Shown piece after piece: positions 34,576 to 45,520 of a stretch of DNA of 64,000 bases; position 1 is the first letter of the stretch; the number at the start of each line of letters is the position of its first letter. Location: contig CAVQDH010000007.1 of assembly GCA_963711215.1 (NCBI GenBank), positions 248,001-312,000 on the forward strand. Reading direction: 5' to 3'. The position numbers were made by a program, and so were the translations under genes. Below the pieces are notes generated by a model, which worked only from the letters and a program-made list of their open reading frames with translations, ran no database searches and had not been told where the DNA came from. This DNA is from WHUA01 sp963711215. GTDB lineage: Bacteria; Pseudomonadota; Alphaproteobacteria; UBA8366.

Positions 34576-34896
34576 TCAAGCGATCTTCACGGCGGTCCCG
34601 CTTACCGCGACCATGAGCATCGATCCCTTTTCGCCCACCACTTCGTAGTCGAGATCAACGCCGATGACGGCGTTCGCGCCCATCTCCGTCGCTTGGGCGC
34701 ACATATCTTCGATGGCGGCGTTCTTGCCCTCGCGCAGCACCTTCTCGTAGGAGCCGGAACGGCCGCCGACGATGTCGCGGATGCCCGCGAACATGTCGCG
34801 GAATAGGTTCGCGCCGCAAACCGCTTCGCCGGTGCAGATGCCGTAATACTCGACGATCTTGCGACCCTCGATCATGTCTGTGGTGGTGACGAGCAT
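34576..34896 (-). CDS. YbjQ/UPF0145 family protein
   Basis: This 106-residue protein of the YbjQ family has MLVTTTDMIEGRKIVEYYGICTGEAVCG, the core RDMFAGIRDIVGGRSGSYEK and AAIEDMCAQATEMGANAVIG followed by VDLDYEV. Family members form pentameric or decameric rings and are called heavy-metal-binding by similarity, but a confirmed function is lacking. Three Cys are visible (two near the N-terminus and one central). Its end converges with the membrane protein gene, with 16 bases between stops. Confidence 0.92.
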   Translation of the reverse strand: MLVTTTDMIEGRKIVEYYGICTGEAVCGANLFRDMFAGIRDIVGGRSGSYEKVLREGKNAAIEDMCAQATEMGANAVIGVDLDYEVVGEKGSMLMVAVSGTAVKIA

Positions 34897-34986
34897 TATC
34901 GGGACCCCCCTTGCGGCGATTGACTCGACCGCATGGTAGAGAGTCGGGACTGGCCTGCCAATCCCGCGAAAAAGCGCGCCTCCGGC

Positions 34987-36564
<1,578 letters not shown>

Positions 36565-36632
36565 CGGTGTCGCTTGCTCCTGAACGTTGCGAAAGTTGGT
36601 GTCGTGGGGTCGGGGGCTCCGCCGCCGTCCGG

Positions 36633-38540
36633 TCAGCCGGACAGCACGCTCCGCGTCTCCTGTCGGTCGAATTCGGGAACGAGATGCCGGATCATCGCGA
36701 GCGCGGCTTCGCGCTTGCCGGACCGGCAGGTGGCTTCGAGCTCGTCCAGCGCACGCTGCAGGAACGGCAGGTCGACGGTACGCGGGTTGGCGAGCCGCAG
36801 GTTGGGGTTCGAGGTGGTCACCAGGTCTTCGCCGGCGTGCAGCAGCTCTTCCTGCAGCTTCTCGCCCGGCCGCAGGCCGGTGAAGGTGATCGCGATGTCT
36901 TCATCCGGGCGCTTGCCCGCGAGCCGGATCATCTGCCGCGCCAGATCCAGGATACGCACCGGCTCGCCCATATCGAGTTCGAAAATCCTGCCGCAGGCGC
37001 CCGCATCCGCCTCGCCGATTGCCGATGCCTGGAGCACGAGCTCGACCGCTTCGCGCACGGACATGAAATAGCGCGTGACCTCCGGATGGGTGACCGTGAC
37101 CGGTCCACCGGCGGTGATCTGCTTCTGGAACAAGGGAACGACCGAGCCCGTCGAGCCCAGGACATTGCCGAACCGTACGGTCACATAGCGCGTCTGACGC
37201 CGTTCGCCTGTGGCGAGGTCGAGCGCCTGGGTATAGCTTTCGGCCAGGCGCTTGGTCGCGCCCATCACGCTGCTCGGATTGACCGCCTTGTCGGTGGAGA
37301 TCTGCACCATCATGCGGACGCCCGCGTCGCGGCAGGCATCCGCGACGTTGCGGCTGCCGATAGTGTTGGTCAGCATGCCTTCGAGCGGGTTCTGCTCGAC
37401 CATCGGCACATGTTTCAGCGCTGCCGCGTGGAACACCAGCTCCGGCGCATAGGTTGCGAAGACGGCATCGAGCCGGGCCCGGTCGCGGACGTCGCCCAAC
37501 ACCATCGGCTGATCCAGGCCCGGATAGGCCCCCGCGATTTCGAGATCGATCTGGTAAAGGTTGTATTCCGACGAATCGAAGAGCACGAGACGCGACGGCC
37601 CGTGCGCCGCGATCTGGCGTGTGAGCTCGCCGCCGATCGTGCCGCCGGCGCCGGTCACCAGGACCGACCGGCCGGCGATCAGGTGGCGCATCGCGTCACG
37701 GTCGAGCACCGCTTGCGGCCGGCCGAGCAGATCCTCGACGGCGATCGGCCTGGTCTCGAGCTGATCTTCGACGCCGGCGCGCAGCTCCGACAGTCGAGGC
37801 AGCCGGGCAAGGCTGAGCCCGAGCGTATCGGCCCGCCGCAGCAGGTCGCGCACGGTCGTGCCATCCAGCCGCAAATGCGTCAGGACGACGCGTTGGGGCC
37901 GAGGATTGCAGCGGCTCTCGACGATGTTTTCGAGGTCATCCAGCCCGCCCAGCACGGGCACGCCATGAATCGTGCGCCCGACCCGCGTGCCTTTGTCGTC
38001 GATGACGCCGACGATCTTGTAGCTGGCGTCGCGGTCACGGGCCTCTTGACGAATGAAGGTTTCCGCCGCGTCGTTGGCGCCGATCAGCAGCAGCGGCACG
38101 CGGCGATGGTCGTCTCGCTCGAGCAGGCTCTCCGTACGCCGGTCCTTGAACAGGCGATAGGCGAAGCGCGGGCCGCCGAGAAGCGCCATGAGCACGAACC
38201 AGTTGATGAACGGCACCGAGCGGGGAAACAGCTCGAGCCGGGTGATCAGGAAGAGCACCGGAAGAAAAACCAGGATCGCCAGCGTAACCGTCTTGGTGAT
38301 CGCGACGAGATCGTCGAGCGACGCGTAGCGCCAGATGCCACGGTGCATCTGGCTCAGCTTGAAGACGACCGCGGAAATCGCGGCAAACAGAATCGTGCCC
38401 GGCAGCAGGTAGTCCTGCGCCTCGCTCATCGTGCTTTCGCCGAGCCGCAGATAGACCGACAGCGGAAACGATACCGCCGCCATGACGACATCATGGATGA
38501 AGGCGACCTGCGCCCGGTCCAGTCTCAATCTGAGGGCCAT
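36633..38540 (-). CDS. WbpM/CapD-like nucleotide-sugar 4,6-dehydratase, membrane-anchored
   Basis: The protein is 635 residues. Four N-terminal helices (for example VAFIHDVVMAAVSFPLSVYL, GTILFAAISAVVFKL, TVTLAILVFLPVLFLITRL) anchor it. A CoA-binding-like Rossmann domain (VPLLLIGANDAAETFIRQ) is followed by the SDR catalytic domain (SVLVTGAGGTIGGELTRQI). The active site reads VQISTDKAVNPSSVMGATKR, with Met in place of Tyr, as is known for long WbpM-type dehydratases, which make 4-keto-6-deoxy UDP-sugars for O-antigen or capsule. The C-terminal RPGEKLQEELLHAGEDL is diagnostic. It probably acts with the epimerase and the WecA-like transferase just upstream. Confidence 0.94.
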   Translation of the reverse strand: MALRLRLDRAQVAFIHDVVMAAVSFPLSVYLRLGESTMSEAQDYLLPGTILFAAISAVVFKLSQMHRGIWRYASLDDLVAITKTVTLAILVFLPVLFLITRLELFPRSVPFINWFVLMALLGGPRFAYRLFKDRRTESLLERDDHRRVPLLLIGANDAAETFIRQEARDRDASYKIVGVIDDKGTRVGRTIHGVPVLGGLDDLENIVESRCNPRPQRVVLTHLRLDGTTVRDLLRRADTLGLSLARLPRLSELRAGVEDQLETRPIAVEDLLGRPQAVLDRDAMRHLIAGRSVLVTGAGGTIGGELTRQIAAHGPSRLVLFDSSEYNLYQIDLEIAGAYPGLDQPMVLGDVRDRARLDAVFATYAPELVFHAAALKHVPMVEQNPLEGMLTNTIGSRNVADACRDAGVRMMVQISTDKAVNPSSVMGATKRLAESYTQALDLATGERRQTRYVTVRFGNVLGSTGSVVPLFQKQITAGGPVTVTHPEVTRYFMSVREAVELVLQASAIGEADAGACGRIFELDMGEPVRILDLARQMIRLAGKRPDEDIAITFTGLRPGEKLQEELLHAGEDLVTTSNPNLRLANPRTVDLPFLQRALDELEATCRSGKREAALAMIRHLVPEFDRQETRSVLSG

Positions 38541-38599
38541 GGTTACGGGTTCTTAAAGCGGCGCCAGGGCCCTGGCAAGGGTGCTTTCGCCACGGCGTC

Positions 38600-39509
38600 T
38601 CATCCCGCTACCGCTGCCCTGCGGTACCATTCGGCGGTCGCTGCGAGCCCGTCCGTCATCGTGAAGGGCGGCCGCCAGCCGGGAAGGGTCCCGTCGACCG
38701 TCAGCGACCCGCACAACCGGTCCATCGCGTCCGACCGACCGGCCACCGCCGCCAGGCCGCGCAGCGCCCAGACCGGCACGGGAAGCAGGTGCGCCGGCCG
38801 GCCGAGCGCCGCGGCGATCCGCCGGATCAATGCCGCGGTCGACACGTCGTCCCGGTCGCTCGGCAGGTAGGTGCCGGGCGGCGCGGCGAGCGATGCCCGG
38901 ACCGCGTCGACGAGATTGCCGCGATAGATCAAGCTCCGCCGGTTCTCGATCGCCGCGAAGGGCAAGGGCCGGCCACGATCGATTGCCCGCATGAGGCCGA
39001 GGAAATTTCCCTTCACGGCGGGGCCGTAGACCAGCGGCGGCCGCAGGATGACCACTTCCATGCGGGCGGCGTGCGCAGCAAGGGCCTTTTCCGCGGCCCA
39101 TTTGGAGCGCCCGTAAGGATCGATCGGGGCAGGCGCATCGGCCGCGCTCAGGGGATGCCCGGAGACGTCGCCATGGACCTTGACCGAGCTCATGTAGACG
39201 AAGCGGCGGACGCCCGCTTCGGCCGCCTGCGCCGCAAGCCGCGCCGTCGCCTGATGGTTGACGCGATCGAATTCGGCCTCCGGATCGGCGGCATGGTCGC
39301 GCATGACATGGACGCGCGCCGCCAGGTGGACCACGGCCTCGGCGCCGTCGAGCAAAGCCCGCCAGTCGCTGGCTGGGCCGATGTCGCCGAACTTCGCGCC
39401 GGCCGGCGGCGACAACCGTCCATGAGGATTGCTCGAGCAAGGGGCAGAGCGCCCGTCCGACGAAGCCGCCGGCGCCGGTCACCAGCACGCGCCGGCCAGC
39501 GGACGTCAC
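38600..39509 (-). pseudogene. NAD-dependent sugar epimerase/dehydratase, one apparent frameshift
   Basis: The start is a GTG at 39509 overlapping the WecA-like stop (GTGA). The N-terminus RRVLVTGAGGFVGRALCPLL is the extended-SDR cofactor site. The frame breaks near 39385-39395 (one extra base) and resumes as FGDIGPASDWRALLDGAEAV, VVHLAARVHVM, YMSSVKVHGD and DPYGRSKWAAEKAL, which is the YxxxK active site. Later RPPLVYGPAVKGNFLGLM and LIYRGNLVDAV match UDP-glucose 4-epimerase-like enzymes that partner WecA/WbpL transferases in O-antigen clusters. The repaired protein is about 302 residues. Product sugar unknown. A single indel suggests a sequence error. Confidence 0.85.
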
Positions 39510-40477
39510 GGCCGCATCCAGGCGAGCAGCGCGGCGACGACGGCCACGGCTGCGGCGACCGACGGCAGCGGAAACGTCAGCGCGGTCAGCGCCAAGGCGA
39601 CCAGCACGAGATTGGCGCCGAGGATGGCCAGGCTGACTTGGGCGTGGCTGAGGCCGGACTGTACCGCGCGCTGGTAGTAATGCTCGGCATGGGCCCGCCA
39701 GACGCGCTCGCCACGGAACGCGCGGCGAGCGATCGTGATCGTCGCATCCGCGAGATAATAGGCCGGCAGAATGAGCGCCGGCGCCCAAAGCCCGTGCGCC
39801 GCCAGGGCCAGCAGCAGGAATCCGAGCAGAAAGCCGAGAGGCACGCTGCCGACATCGCCGAGAAAGATGCGCGCCGGATGCCAGTTCCAGACCAGGAACC
39901 CGGCCGCGGCGGCAGCCAGCGTCGCGCCGGGCCAGGCCGGCGCCGCGGCCTCGGCGCCGATTGCGGCCAAGGCCGCTAGTCCGCCGCCGACGCAGACGGT
40001 CTCCACGCCCGATATGCCGTCGATACCGTCCATGAAATTGAACAGGTTGAGAAACCAGAGCCAGAGGACCGCGGTCGCCAGGGAATCGAGCCAGGCGGGG
40101 AGAAGGCCTTGGAACACCGGGCCTTGATCGCGCAGCCAGTTGACCGCAATCGCGACGATGACCGCCTGTACCGCAAGGCGCAGCGCGGCCGGTAGCGAGC
40201 GCAGGTCGTCGATCCAGGAAAGCACCGCCAAGGCCCAGGCGCCGGCAAGGATCGCAACCAGGCCGGCTGGCATATCGGAACCGGTCCCGACGATCCAGGC
40301 GAGGAGGACGATCGGCACGACGGCGAGGCCGCCGCCCCGCGGCGTCGGCGTGGCGTGGCTGCTGCGCGCATTGGGGTGATCCAGGATGGCGCGCCGGCGG
40401 AGGAAGGATGCCAGCAGGCCCGTGGCAAGCATGCTTGCCGCCGCGACGGTAATGCTGAGGGATAGCAGCCAGATCAT
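39506..40477 (-). CDS. WecA/WbpL-like undecaprenyl-phosphate sugar-1-phosphate transferase
   Basis: This 323-residue polytopic enzyme is of the MraY/WecA family. It shows HPNARSSHATPTPRGGGLAV (cytoplasmic loop 1), LSWIDDLRSLP (the DD motif), LNLFNFMDGIDGISG (the NxxNxxDGIDG block) and RIFLGDVGSVPLGFLLG. About ten transmembrane helices are evident. It loads a HexNAc-1-phosphate onto the lipid carrier to start O-antigen or other surface glycan synthesis. The C-terminal AHAEHYYQRAVQSGLSHAQV is the H-x-H-x(n)Q loop of the WbpL branch. It is coupled to the epimerase gene by a GTGA overlap. Confidence 0.93.
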   Translation of the reverse strand: MIWLLSLSITVAAASMLATGLLASFLRRRAILDHPNARSSHATPTPRGGGLAVVPIVLLAWIVGTGSDMPAGLVAILAGAWALAVLSWIDDLRSLPAALRLAVQAVIVAIAVNWLRDQGPVFQGLLPAWLDSLATAVLWLWFLNLFNFMDGIDGISGVETVCVGGGLAALAAIGAEAAAPAWPGATLAAAAAGFLVWNWHPARIFLGDVGSVPLGFLLGFLLLALAAHGLWAPALILPAYYLADATITIARRAFRGERVWRAHAEHYYQRAVQSGLSHAQVSLAILGANLVLVALALTALTFPLPSVAAAVAVVAALLAWMRP

Positions 40478-40548
40478 GGTCGCGGTTTATAGCCCGCTAC
40501 CGCCCGGCACCGCCAGACATGCTGCCGGCGCGGCCCTGGCCAGACCGC

Positions 40549-42174
40549 CTATTCTTCGCTCGTGACGCGGCGCAGACGCCATTTTATGGCGGTTATCTCG
40601 TCCGCCGTGGTCGCGCGCATCACTAGCTGCCGGGTCGGCAGGATGCCGCGGACGTCGTCCCAATAGACGCTGTCTTCCAGGACGACGGGCCGATCGGTCC
40701 GCATGCGCCAGTACTGGTCATCCGGCAAGGCGAAGGTCACGCGCGTCGCGTCGTCGTCGATCTCCGCCGCGACGTCCGGATGCAGGTGGAAGCGGATCGC
40801 GAACGGGTGGTCGGCGGCGCCGACGAGGATGTCTTCGCCCCTCAGGTCGGCGTCCGTCTGGTTGACGTAGAAGCGGCGGCGGTGGGTCAGCCCGAACTTC
40901 GGGTCGTAGCCGGTATGGCTGCTGCTGATCCAGATGCTGCCGTCGCGCTCGCCGCGGTCGCAGTTGATCTCCTCGGGACGCCGGCCGATGCCGTCCGCCA
41001 GCAGCTCGCAGCAGTTCGTGTCGTCGACGATCAGGGCGGAATGCGCCGCCGTGGTTCGCAACGCCTGTCGCCAGGCGGGCGACGTCTCGATCCCGGCGCC
41101 GCAATTGACGAACAGGGGATGGCGGCCGACGCAAAGCTCGAAGCTCATCGTGCCGGCATGGCCGTCGCGGTCATGGGGCGCTTCCGGCGGCGGGCCGCCG
41201 TCGAGGATGATGACGAGATCACCCGCCTCGATCCGCTCGAAGCCGGCGTAATGCGCCCGCTTCGGCGCGCGGCCGTGGGCGTCAGAGCGTTCGAGCGCCC
41301 GGTCGATATGCGCCGGAGCGGGCCGCCCGCCGCCATGGAAGCACGCGAGCGAGCCGTCGCCGAAACGGAAGAACCGGGTCATCGGGGCCATCCGGTCGAT
41401 GGCGTTGCGCAAGGCGATCGGCACTTCCTGGCTGGCGGCGGTCAGCACGTCGCGCATGTCGACGAGCATCTCGAGGATGGCGAACTGACGGCCGGGACTG
41501 CGCGACACATGGCTGCCGTCGGGCAAGATCTGGCTTTCGATCTCGACTTCCAGCATGGCGCAGGCCCTGGCCACCCGTTCCGGCTCCGAGACGACGCAGC
41601 ATTCGCCGTAGATCAGGCCTTTGAGCACGGCCATGCGGTCGGGAGGCGCCGTTTCGGTCAGGGTGACGCGGCGCAGATGGCGGACCTGGCGGGCGATGCA
41701 ATCGAGAAAGCGAATGTGAAAGGTAGGATCGGCCGCATCGAACAGCGCGGCGAAATGCGTCAGGCTGTTGACGATGCGCGCGGCGAGCACGTCGGAGCGC
41801 CAGCTCACCGGCGTGAAAGTGCCGAACCTCTCGTCCCAGCGCTCGAACAGCATCTCGGCCGTTCGCCGTGCGTCGTCCGAGCCGGCAGCCGCGAGATCGC
41901 CGAACCAGCCGAAGCGATGCAGCTCCGCAAGCTGGTGCTCGTCGAGCGACTCGTCCGACCAAGGCGACTCGCCGAGATAAAGGGATTTGCCGGCCAGCTC
42001 GAAGCGCCCTTGCACGATGGCCATGCCGCGCTCCGCGTCGCCCACGGGCACGCCGCGCTCCTCGCAGCCGGGCGGAAGGGCGAAAAGCTTGGTCGGCCCG
42101 CGCCCCATCAGAGCGAGCTTATAAAGGCGCGAGCGAAACACGCTGTTGGAAATACCGTTGGTCAATCCGGACAC
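40549..42174 (-). CDS. Heparinase II/III-like protein
   Basis: This protein of about 541 residues has an N-terminal helical toroid (for example WRSDVLAARIVNSLTHFAALF, ILPDGSHVSRSPGRQFAILE) and a C-terminal beta-sandwich (AGTMSFELCVGRHPLFVNCGAG, AHSALIVDDTNCCEL). This is the arrangement of heparinase II/III family lyases. Alphaproteobacterial members beside purH, rpe and rsmB are conserved, have no signal peptide (none is seen here either), and lack known substrate data, so polysaccharide lyase activity is only inferred. The start is a GTG at 42174, as no ATG lies nearby. Confidence 0.87.
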   Translation of the reverse strand: MSGLTNGISNSVFRSRLYKLALMGRGPTKLFALPPGCEERGVPVGDAERGMAIVQGRFELAGKSLYLGESPWSDESLDEHQLAELHRFGWFGDLAAAGSDDARRTAEMLFERWDERFGTFTPVSWRSDVLAARIVNSLTHFAALFDAADPTFHIRFLDCIARQVRHLRRVTLTETAPPDRMAVLKGLIYGECCVVSEPERVARACAMLEVEIESQILPDGSHVSRSPGRQFAILEMLVDMRDVLTAASQEVPIALRNAIDRMAPMTRFFRFGDGSLACFHGGGRPAPAHIDRALERSDAHGRAPKRAHYAGFERIEAGDLVIILDGGPPPEAPHDRDGHAGTMSFELCVGRHPLFVNCGAGIETSPAWRQALRTTAAHSALIVDDTNCCELLADGIGRRPEEINCDRGERDGSIWISSSHTGYDPKFGLTHRRRFYVNQTDADLRGEDILVGAADHPFAIRFHLHPDVAAEIDDDATRVTFALPDDQYWRMRTDRPVVLEDSVYWDDVRGILPTRQLVMRATTADEITAIKWRLRRVTSEE

Positions 42175-42228
42175 TCGATCTCGTCTGCAATAATTGAAAA
42201 ATTACGTGCCGGACTTCCCCTCGCAACG

Positions 42229-42894
42229 TCAGCCGGCGGTGCGGAGCCTCCTGATATTCTCGGCATAGGCCTTGGGCCCGCCCACGAAGCTCGCCGTTCC
42301 CGCCACCAGCACATCAGCGCCCGCCGCGATCGCCTGCGCCGCGGTTTCGGCGTTGATCCCGCCATCCACTTCCAGATCGATCGCCCGGCCGATCTTGTCG
42401 ATCCGCCGGCGCAGCTCGCGAATCTTTTCGAGCTGGGCGGGAATGAACTTTTGCCCGCCGAAGCCCGGGTTGACCGTCATCACCAGGACCAGATCGAGAT
42501 CCGGCAGCAGATAATCGACCGCATCGACCGGCGTCGCCGGGTTGAGCGACACGCCCGCCTTCTTGCCGCAAGCCTTGATTGCCTGAACGGTGCGGTGCGT
42601 ATGCGGCCCGGCTTCGGGATGAACGGTGATGATGTCGGCGCCCGCCGCCGCAAATGCCTCGATGTAAGGATCGACCGGCGCAATCATGAGATGCACGTCG
42701 AAAGGCTTCGCGCTGTGCCGGCGCAGCGCCTTCACGACGTCCGGGCCGATCGTGATATTGGGCACGAAATGGCCGTCCATCACGTCAATGTGAATGTAAT
42801 CGGCGCCGGCCGCATCGATCGCGCGCACCTCTTCCCCCAGCTGGGCGAAGTCCGCCGAGAGGATGGAAGGTGCAATGCGCACGCTTTGCTGCAT
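42229..42894 (-). CDS. rpe: Ribulose-phosphate 3-epimerase
   Basis: This 221-residue TIM-barrel enzyme interconverts ribulose-5-phosphate and xylulose-5-phosphate in the pentose phosphate and Calvin pathways. The motifs are RIAPSILSADFAQLGEEV, YIHIDVMDGHFVPNITIGP (metal His and Asp), DVHLMIAPVDPYIEAF, VMTVNPGFGGQKFIP and DLEVDGGINAETA. ATG 42894 gives the exact family length. The upstream rsmB frame appears to run into this gene only because a single-base insertion near 43098 removes the rsmB stop from frame, so the long continuous frame is not a real fusion. Confidence 0.96.
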   Translation of the reverse strand: MQQSVRIAPSILSADFAQLGEEVRAIDAAGADYIHIDVMDGHFVPNITIGPDVVKALRRHSAKPFDVHLMIAPVDPYIEAFAAAGADIITVHPEAGPHTHRTVQAIKACGKKAGVSLNPATPVDAVDYLLPDLDLVLVMTVNPGFGGQKFIPAQLEKIRELRRRIDKIGRAIDLEVDGGINAETAAQAIAAGADVLVAGTASFVGGPKAYAENIRRLRTAG

Positions 42895-42944
42895 GGGCAA
42901 TTCCTTAATCCGATACGCCACCAGGCGCAAGGACAACCAAGGGC

Positions 42945-44226
42945 TCAGACACGTTCGAGCCGTGCGATGAAAAAACCATCGATGCCGCCAAGCTCTTGCC
43001 AGTGACAGGGCAAAGTGCGAACCGTGCCGTCGGGACCTATTGCATCCGATAATCCGGGCAATTCGATGGCGGAGATTGGTTCGAGTTCGAACGGGCGCGC
43101 CATCGCGCAGAAGGGCCGCGACGCGTTCCGGCCCTTCTTCGGGCTGCAGCGAGCAGGTGGCATAGACAAGCCGGCCGCCGGGCGCGGTCATCTCGACCGC
43201 GGCGCGCAGCAGGCGGTCCTGCACGCCGGTCAGCTTCGCCACGTCGGCGGCTGTCTTGATGCGGGCGATGTCCGGATGGCGGCGGATCGTTCCGGTCGCA
43301 GTGCACGGCGCGTCGAGCAGCACCGAATCGGCCGGCGCGTCCGGCCGCCAGGTCGCCGCATCCGCGACGACCGCGTTCACCGGAAGGCCGAGCCGCGTCA
43401 TGTTTTCCCGCAGCCGCGCCATGCGCGCGGCGGAAAGATCGACGGCAGTGACGTCCGCGCCGGCTGCGGCGAGCTGGGCGGTCTTGCCGCCCGGCGCGGC
43501 GCAGAGATCGATGACGCGGCGCCCGGCGACGGGGCCAAGCAGGCGCGCGGGCAGCGCCGCCGCGGCGTCCTGTATCCACCAGGCGCCTTCGTCAAAGCCG
43601 GGAAGCGCGCTCGGGTCGCCGCCGGCCGAGCGGCGCAGCGAGCCGGTCGGCAGCCGCGCCGCCTGCAGCTTGCCGCACCATTCGCCGGCGTCTCCGGCGA
43701 CGGAGATGTCGAGCGGCGGCTCCACGAGATGCGCCGCGGCGATGGCGGCGGCGGTCGCCTCGCCATAGGCGGCGCTCCAACGCCGCCACAGCCAGTCCGG
43801 CGTGTCGAGACGCGCGGCGTCCGGCCGTTCGGGACCGCGTTCGATCTTGCGCAGCACGGCGTTCGCCAAGCCCTTGAACCCGGCAAAGCGGCCCTGCAGC
43901 AGGCGTACCGTCGTGTCGACGGCGGCATGGGGCGGCGTGTCGAGAAAGAGCCGCTGCGCCGCGCCCAGCCGGAGCGCATTCATCACCGGGGCGGCGCCCC
44001 GCGGCAGCGGGTGGGTCAGCAGGGACCGCAACGCGGCGTCGATCTCGCCCAGCCGCCGCAGCACGGTCGCAGCCAGCAAGCGCGCGAAGGCACGGTCGCG
44101 CGGGCTCAGGCGGATGAAATCGGGATGGCCGGCAAGCGCCGCGTCGAGCGCCCGCCGTTGGGTAAGCACCGCGTCCAGCAAGTCGAGCGCGACTTGCCGG
44201 CTATCGGCGACGGTTGGTTCGGTCAA
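42945..44226 (-). pseudogene. rsmB: 16S rRNA m5C967 methyltransferase, one apparent frameshift
   Basis: An N-terminal NusB-like helical domain (SRQVALDLLDAVLTQRRALD, SPRDRAFARLLAATVLRRLG) precedes the SAM-dependent catalytic domain. That domain has VIDLCAAPGGKTAQLAAAGA, VLLDAPCTATGTIRRHPDI (the PC catalytic motif) and VYATCSLQPEEGPERVAALL (the second Cys). One extra C near 43098 shifts the frame; the true end continues FELEPISAIELPG to LGGIDGFFIARLERV and stops at 42945. The start appears to be TTG at 44226, as no ATG or GTG is available near the conserved N-terminus. The repaired length is about 426 residues, normal for RsmB. Confidence 0.92.
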
Positions 44227-44253
44227 GCGGGCGATCGCCGGGCGTCCCGGGGC

Positions 44254-45120
44254 TCAGCCCCAGGGACCGACCGCACCGGCCAGCTCGCGCAGGCGGCGGA
44301 TACGGTTGGCGGTGCTGGGATGGGTCGAGAACAGGCCGTCGATGCTGTTCGCGTGCAGCGGATTGATGATGAAGAGATGCGCCGTCGCGGGGTTATGCTC
44401 CGCCTCGGGATTGTCGATCGCCTGCGCGCCGTGCTCGAGCTTTTCCAGCGCCGAGGCGAGCCAGAGCGGACGGCCGCTGATCTCCGCGCCGGCGCGGTCG
44501 GCGGCGTATTCGCGGGTGCGGCTGATCGCCATCTGCACCAGCATGGCGGCGATCGGCGCCAGGATCGCCACCAGCAGCACGCCGATCCCGCCGAGCGGGT
44601 TGTTGCGGTTGTTGTTGCCGCCGAACAGGCCGGCGAACATCGCGAAATTCGCCAGCATCGAGATCGCGCCCGCGATAGTCGCGGTGATCGTCATGGTCAG
44701 CGTGTCGCGGTTCCGCACATGCCCCAGCTCGTGCGACATCACGCCGGCGATTTCTTCATGGCTGAGGTTGCGCAGCAGGCCGGTGGTCGCGCAGACCGCA
44801 GCATTCTCGGGATTGCGGCCGGTCGCGAAGGCGTTCGGCTGGTCGTTCTCGACGATGTAGACGCGCGGCATGGGCAGGCCGGCCTTGTCCGCCAGCTGCT
44901 CGACGATGGCGTAGAGCGCCGGCGCCTCGTTTCGCCCGACCTGGCGTGCGCCATACATGCTCAGGACCACCTTGTCCGAGCTCCAGTAGGCGAAGAAGTT
45001 CATGCCCGCCGCCAGGACCAGGGCGAACAGCATGCCGCTCTGGCCGCCGATCAGGTATCCGCAGCCCATGAAGAGCGCGGTCATGCCGGCCAGTAAGATC
45101 GCCGTCCGTACATAGTTCAT
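44254..45120 (-). CDS. htpX: Membrane zinc metalloprotease HtpX
   Basis: This 288-residue M48-family protease of the inner membrane degrades misfolded membrane proteins together with FtsH. Two N-terminal helices (VRTAILLAGMTALFMGCGYLI, GMLFALVLAAGMNFFAYW) precede the active site EEIAGVMSHELGHVRNRDTL (HExxH). Two more helices follow (LTMTITATIAGAISMLANF and VLLVAILAPIAAMLVQMA), and then REYAADRAGAEISG carries the third zinc ligand Glu. FSTHPSTANRIRRLREL is the conserved C-terminus. It is separated from rsmB by 27 bases and may be co-transcribed with it. Confidence 0.96.
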   Translation of the reverse strand: MNYVRTAILLAGMTALFMGCGYLIGGQSGMLFALVLAAGMNFFAYWSSDKVVLSMYGARQVGRNEAPALYAIVEQLADKAGLPMPRVYIVENDQPNAFATGRNPENAAVCATTGLLRNLSHEEIAGVMSHELGHVRNRDTLTMTITATIAGAISMLANFAMFAGLFGGNNNRNNPLGGIGVLLVAILAPIAAMLVQMAISRTREYAADRAGAEISGRPLWLASALEKLEHGAQAIDNPEAEHNPATAHLFIINPLHANSIDGLFSTHPSTANRIRRLRELAGAVGPWG

Positions 45121-45242
45121 CGTTCAGCGCCTCCTGCGCCCCGCGCCAAGGTCGATCTCGGCGCGGCCCCTTTAATTAGGGATTGCCCGGGGCTTGCTTC
45201 AAGGCTTGGCAAGCTGAGGTTAAAGCGCCATATTTTCGCATT

Positions 45243-45506
45243 ATGGCCAATCTTTTCGATCGTCTGAAAAAGGACCGCAAGCCGCCGGCGCCGCCGTCCG
45301 GCGACGGCACGCCCGCCCCCGACGCCGATGTCCGGGGCAAGGACCCGCGGCGTCTGGCCGAGGAGAAGGCGGACCGGGCGGGCGAGAAATGGCGGCGCGA
45401 GGCCGAAGCGCGCGGGGAAATTCCCAAGGAGATCGGCGGGCCCAAGGGCCTCGAGCCGACCCGCTACGGCGATTGGGAAAAAGCCGGCCGCTGCTTCGAT
45501 TTCTGA
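45243..45506 (+). CDS. DUF1674 (SDHAF4-like) protein
   Basis: This 87-residue protein has a charged, disordered N-terminal half and the conserved C-terminal DUF1674 block EIPKEIGGPKGLEPTRYGDWEKAGRCFDF. The eukaryotic relative SDHAF4/Sdh8 chaperones the flavinylated SdhA subunit during succinate dehydrogenase assembly. The bacterial role is inferred by homology. ATG 45243 gives the natural start (MANLFDRLKKD). It is divergent from htpX and converges with the transporter gene, with 14 bases between the stops. Small DUF1674 genes beside htpX and rsmB are a common alphaproteobacterial arrangement. Confidence 0.88.
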   Translation: MANLFDRLKKDRKPPAPPSGDGTPAPDADVRGKDPRRLAEEKADRAGEKWRREAEARGEIPKEIGGPKGLEPTRYGDWEKAGRCFDF

Positions 45507-45520
45507 GGCCTTGCGGCGGC

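Noticed and set aside
42229..44226. A genuine RsmB-Rpe fusion enzyme
   Set aside because: A single inserted base explains it, the normal RsmB C-terminus and stop are present in another frame, and Rpe has its own start.
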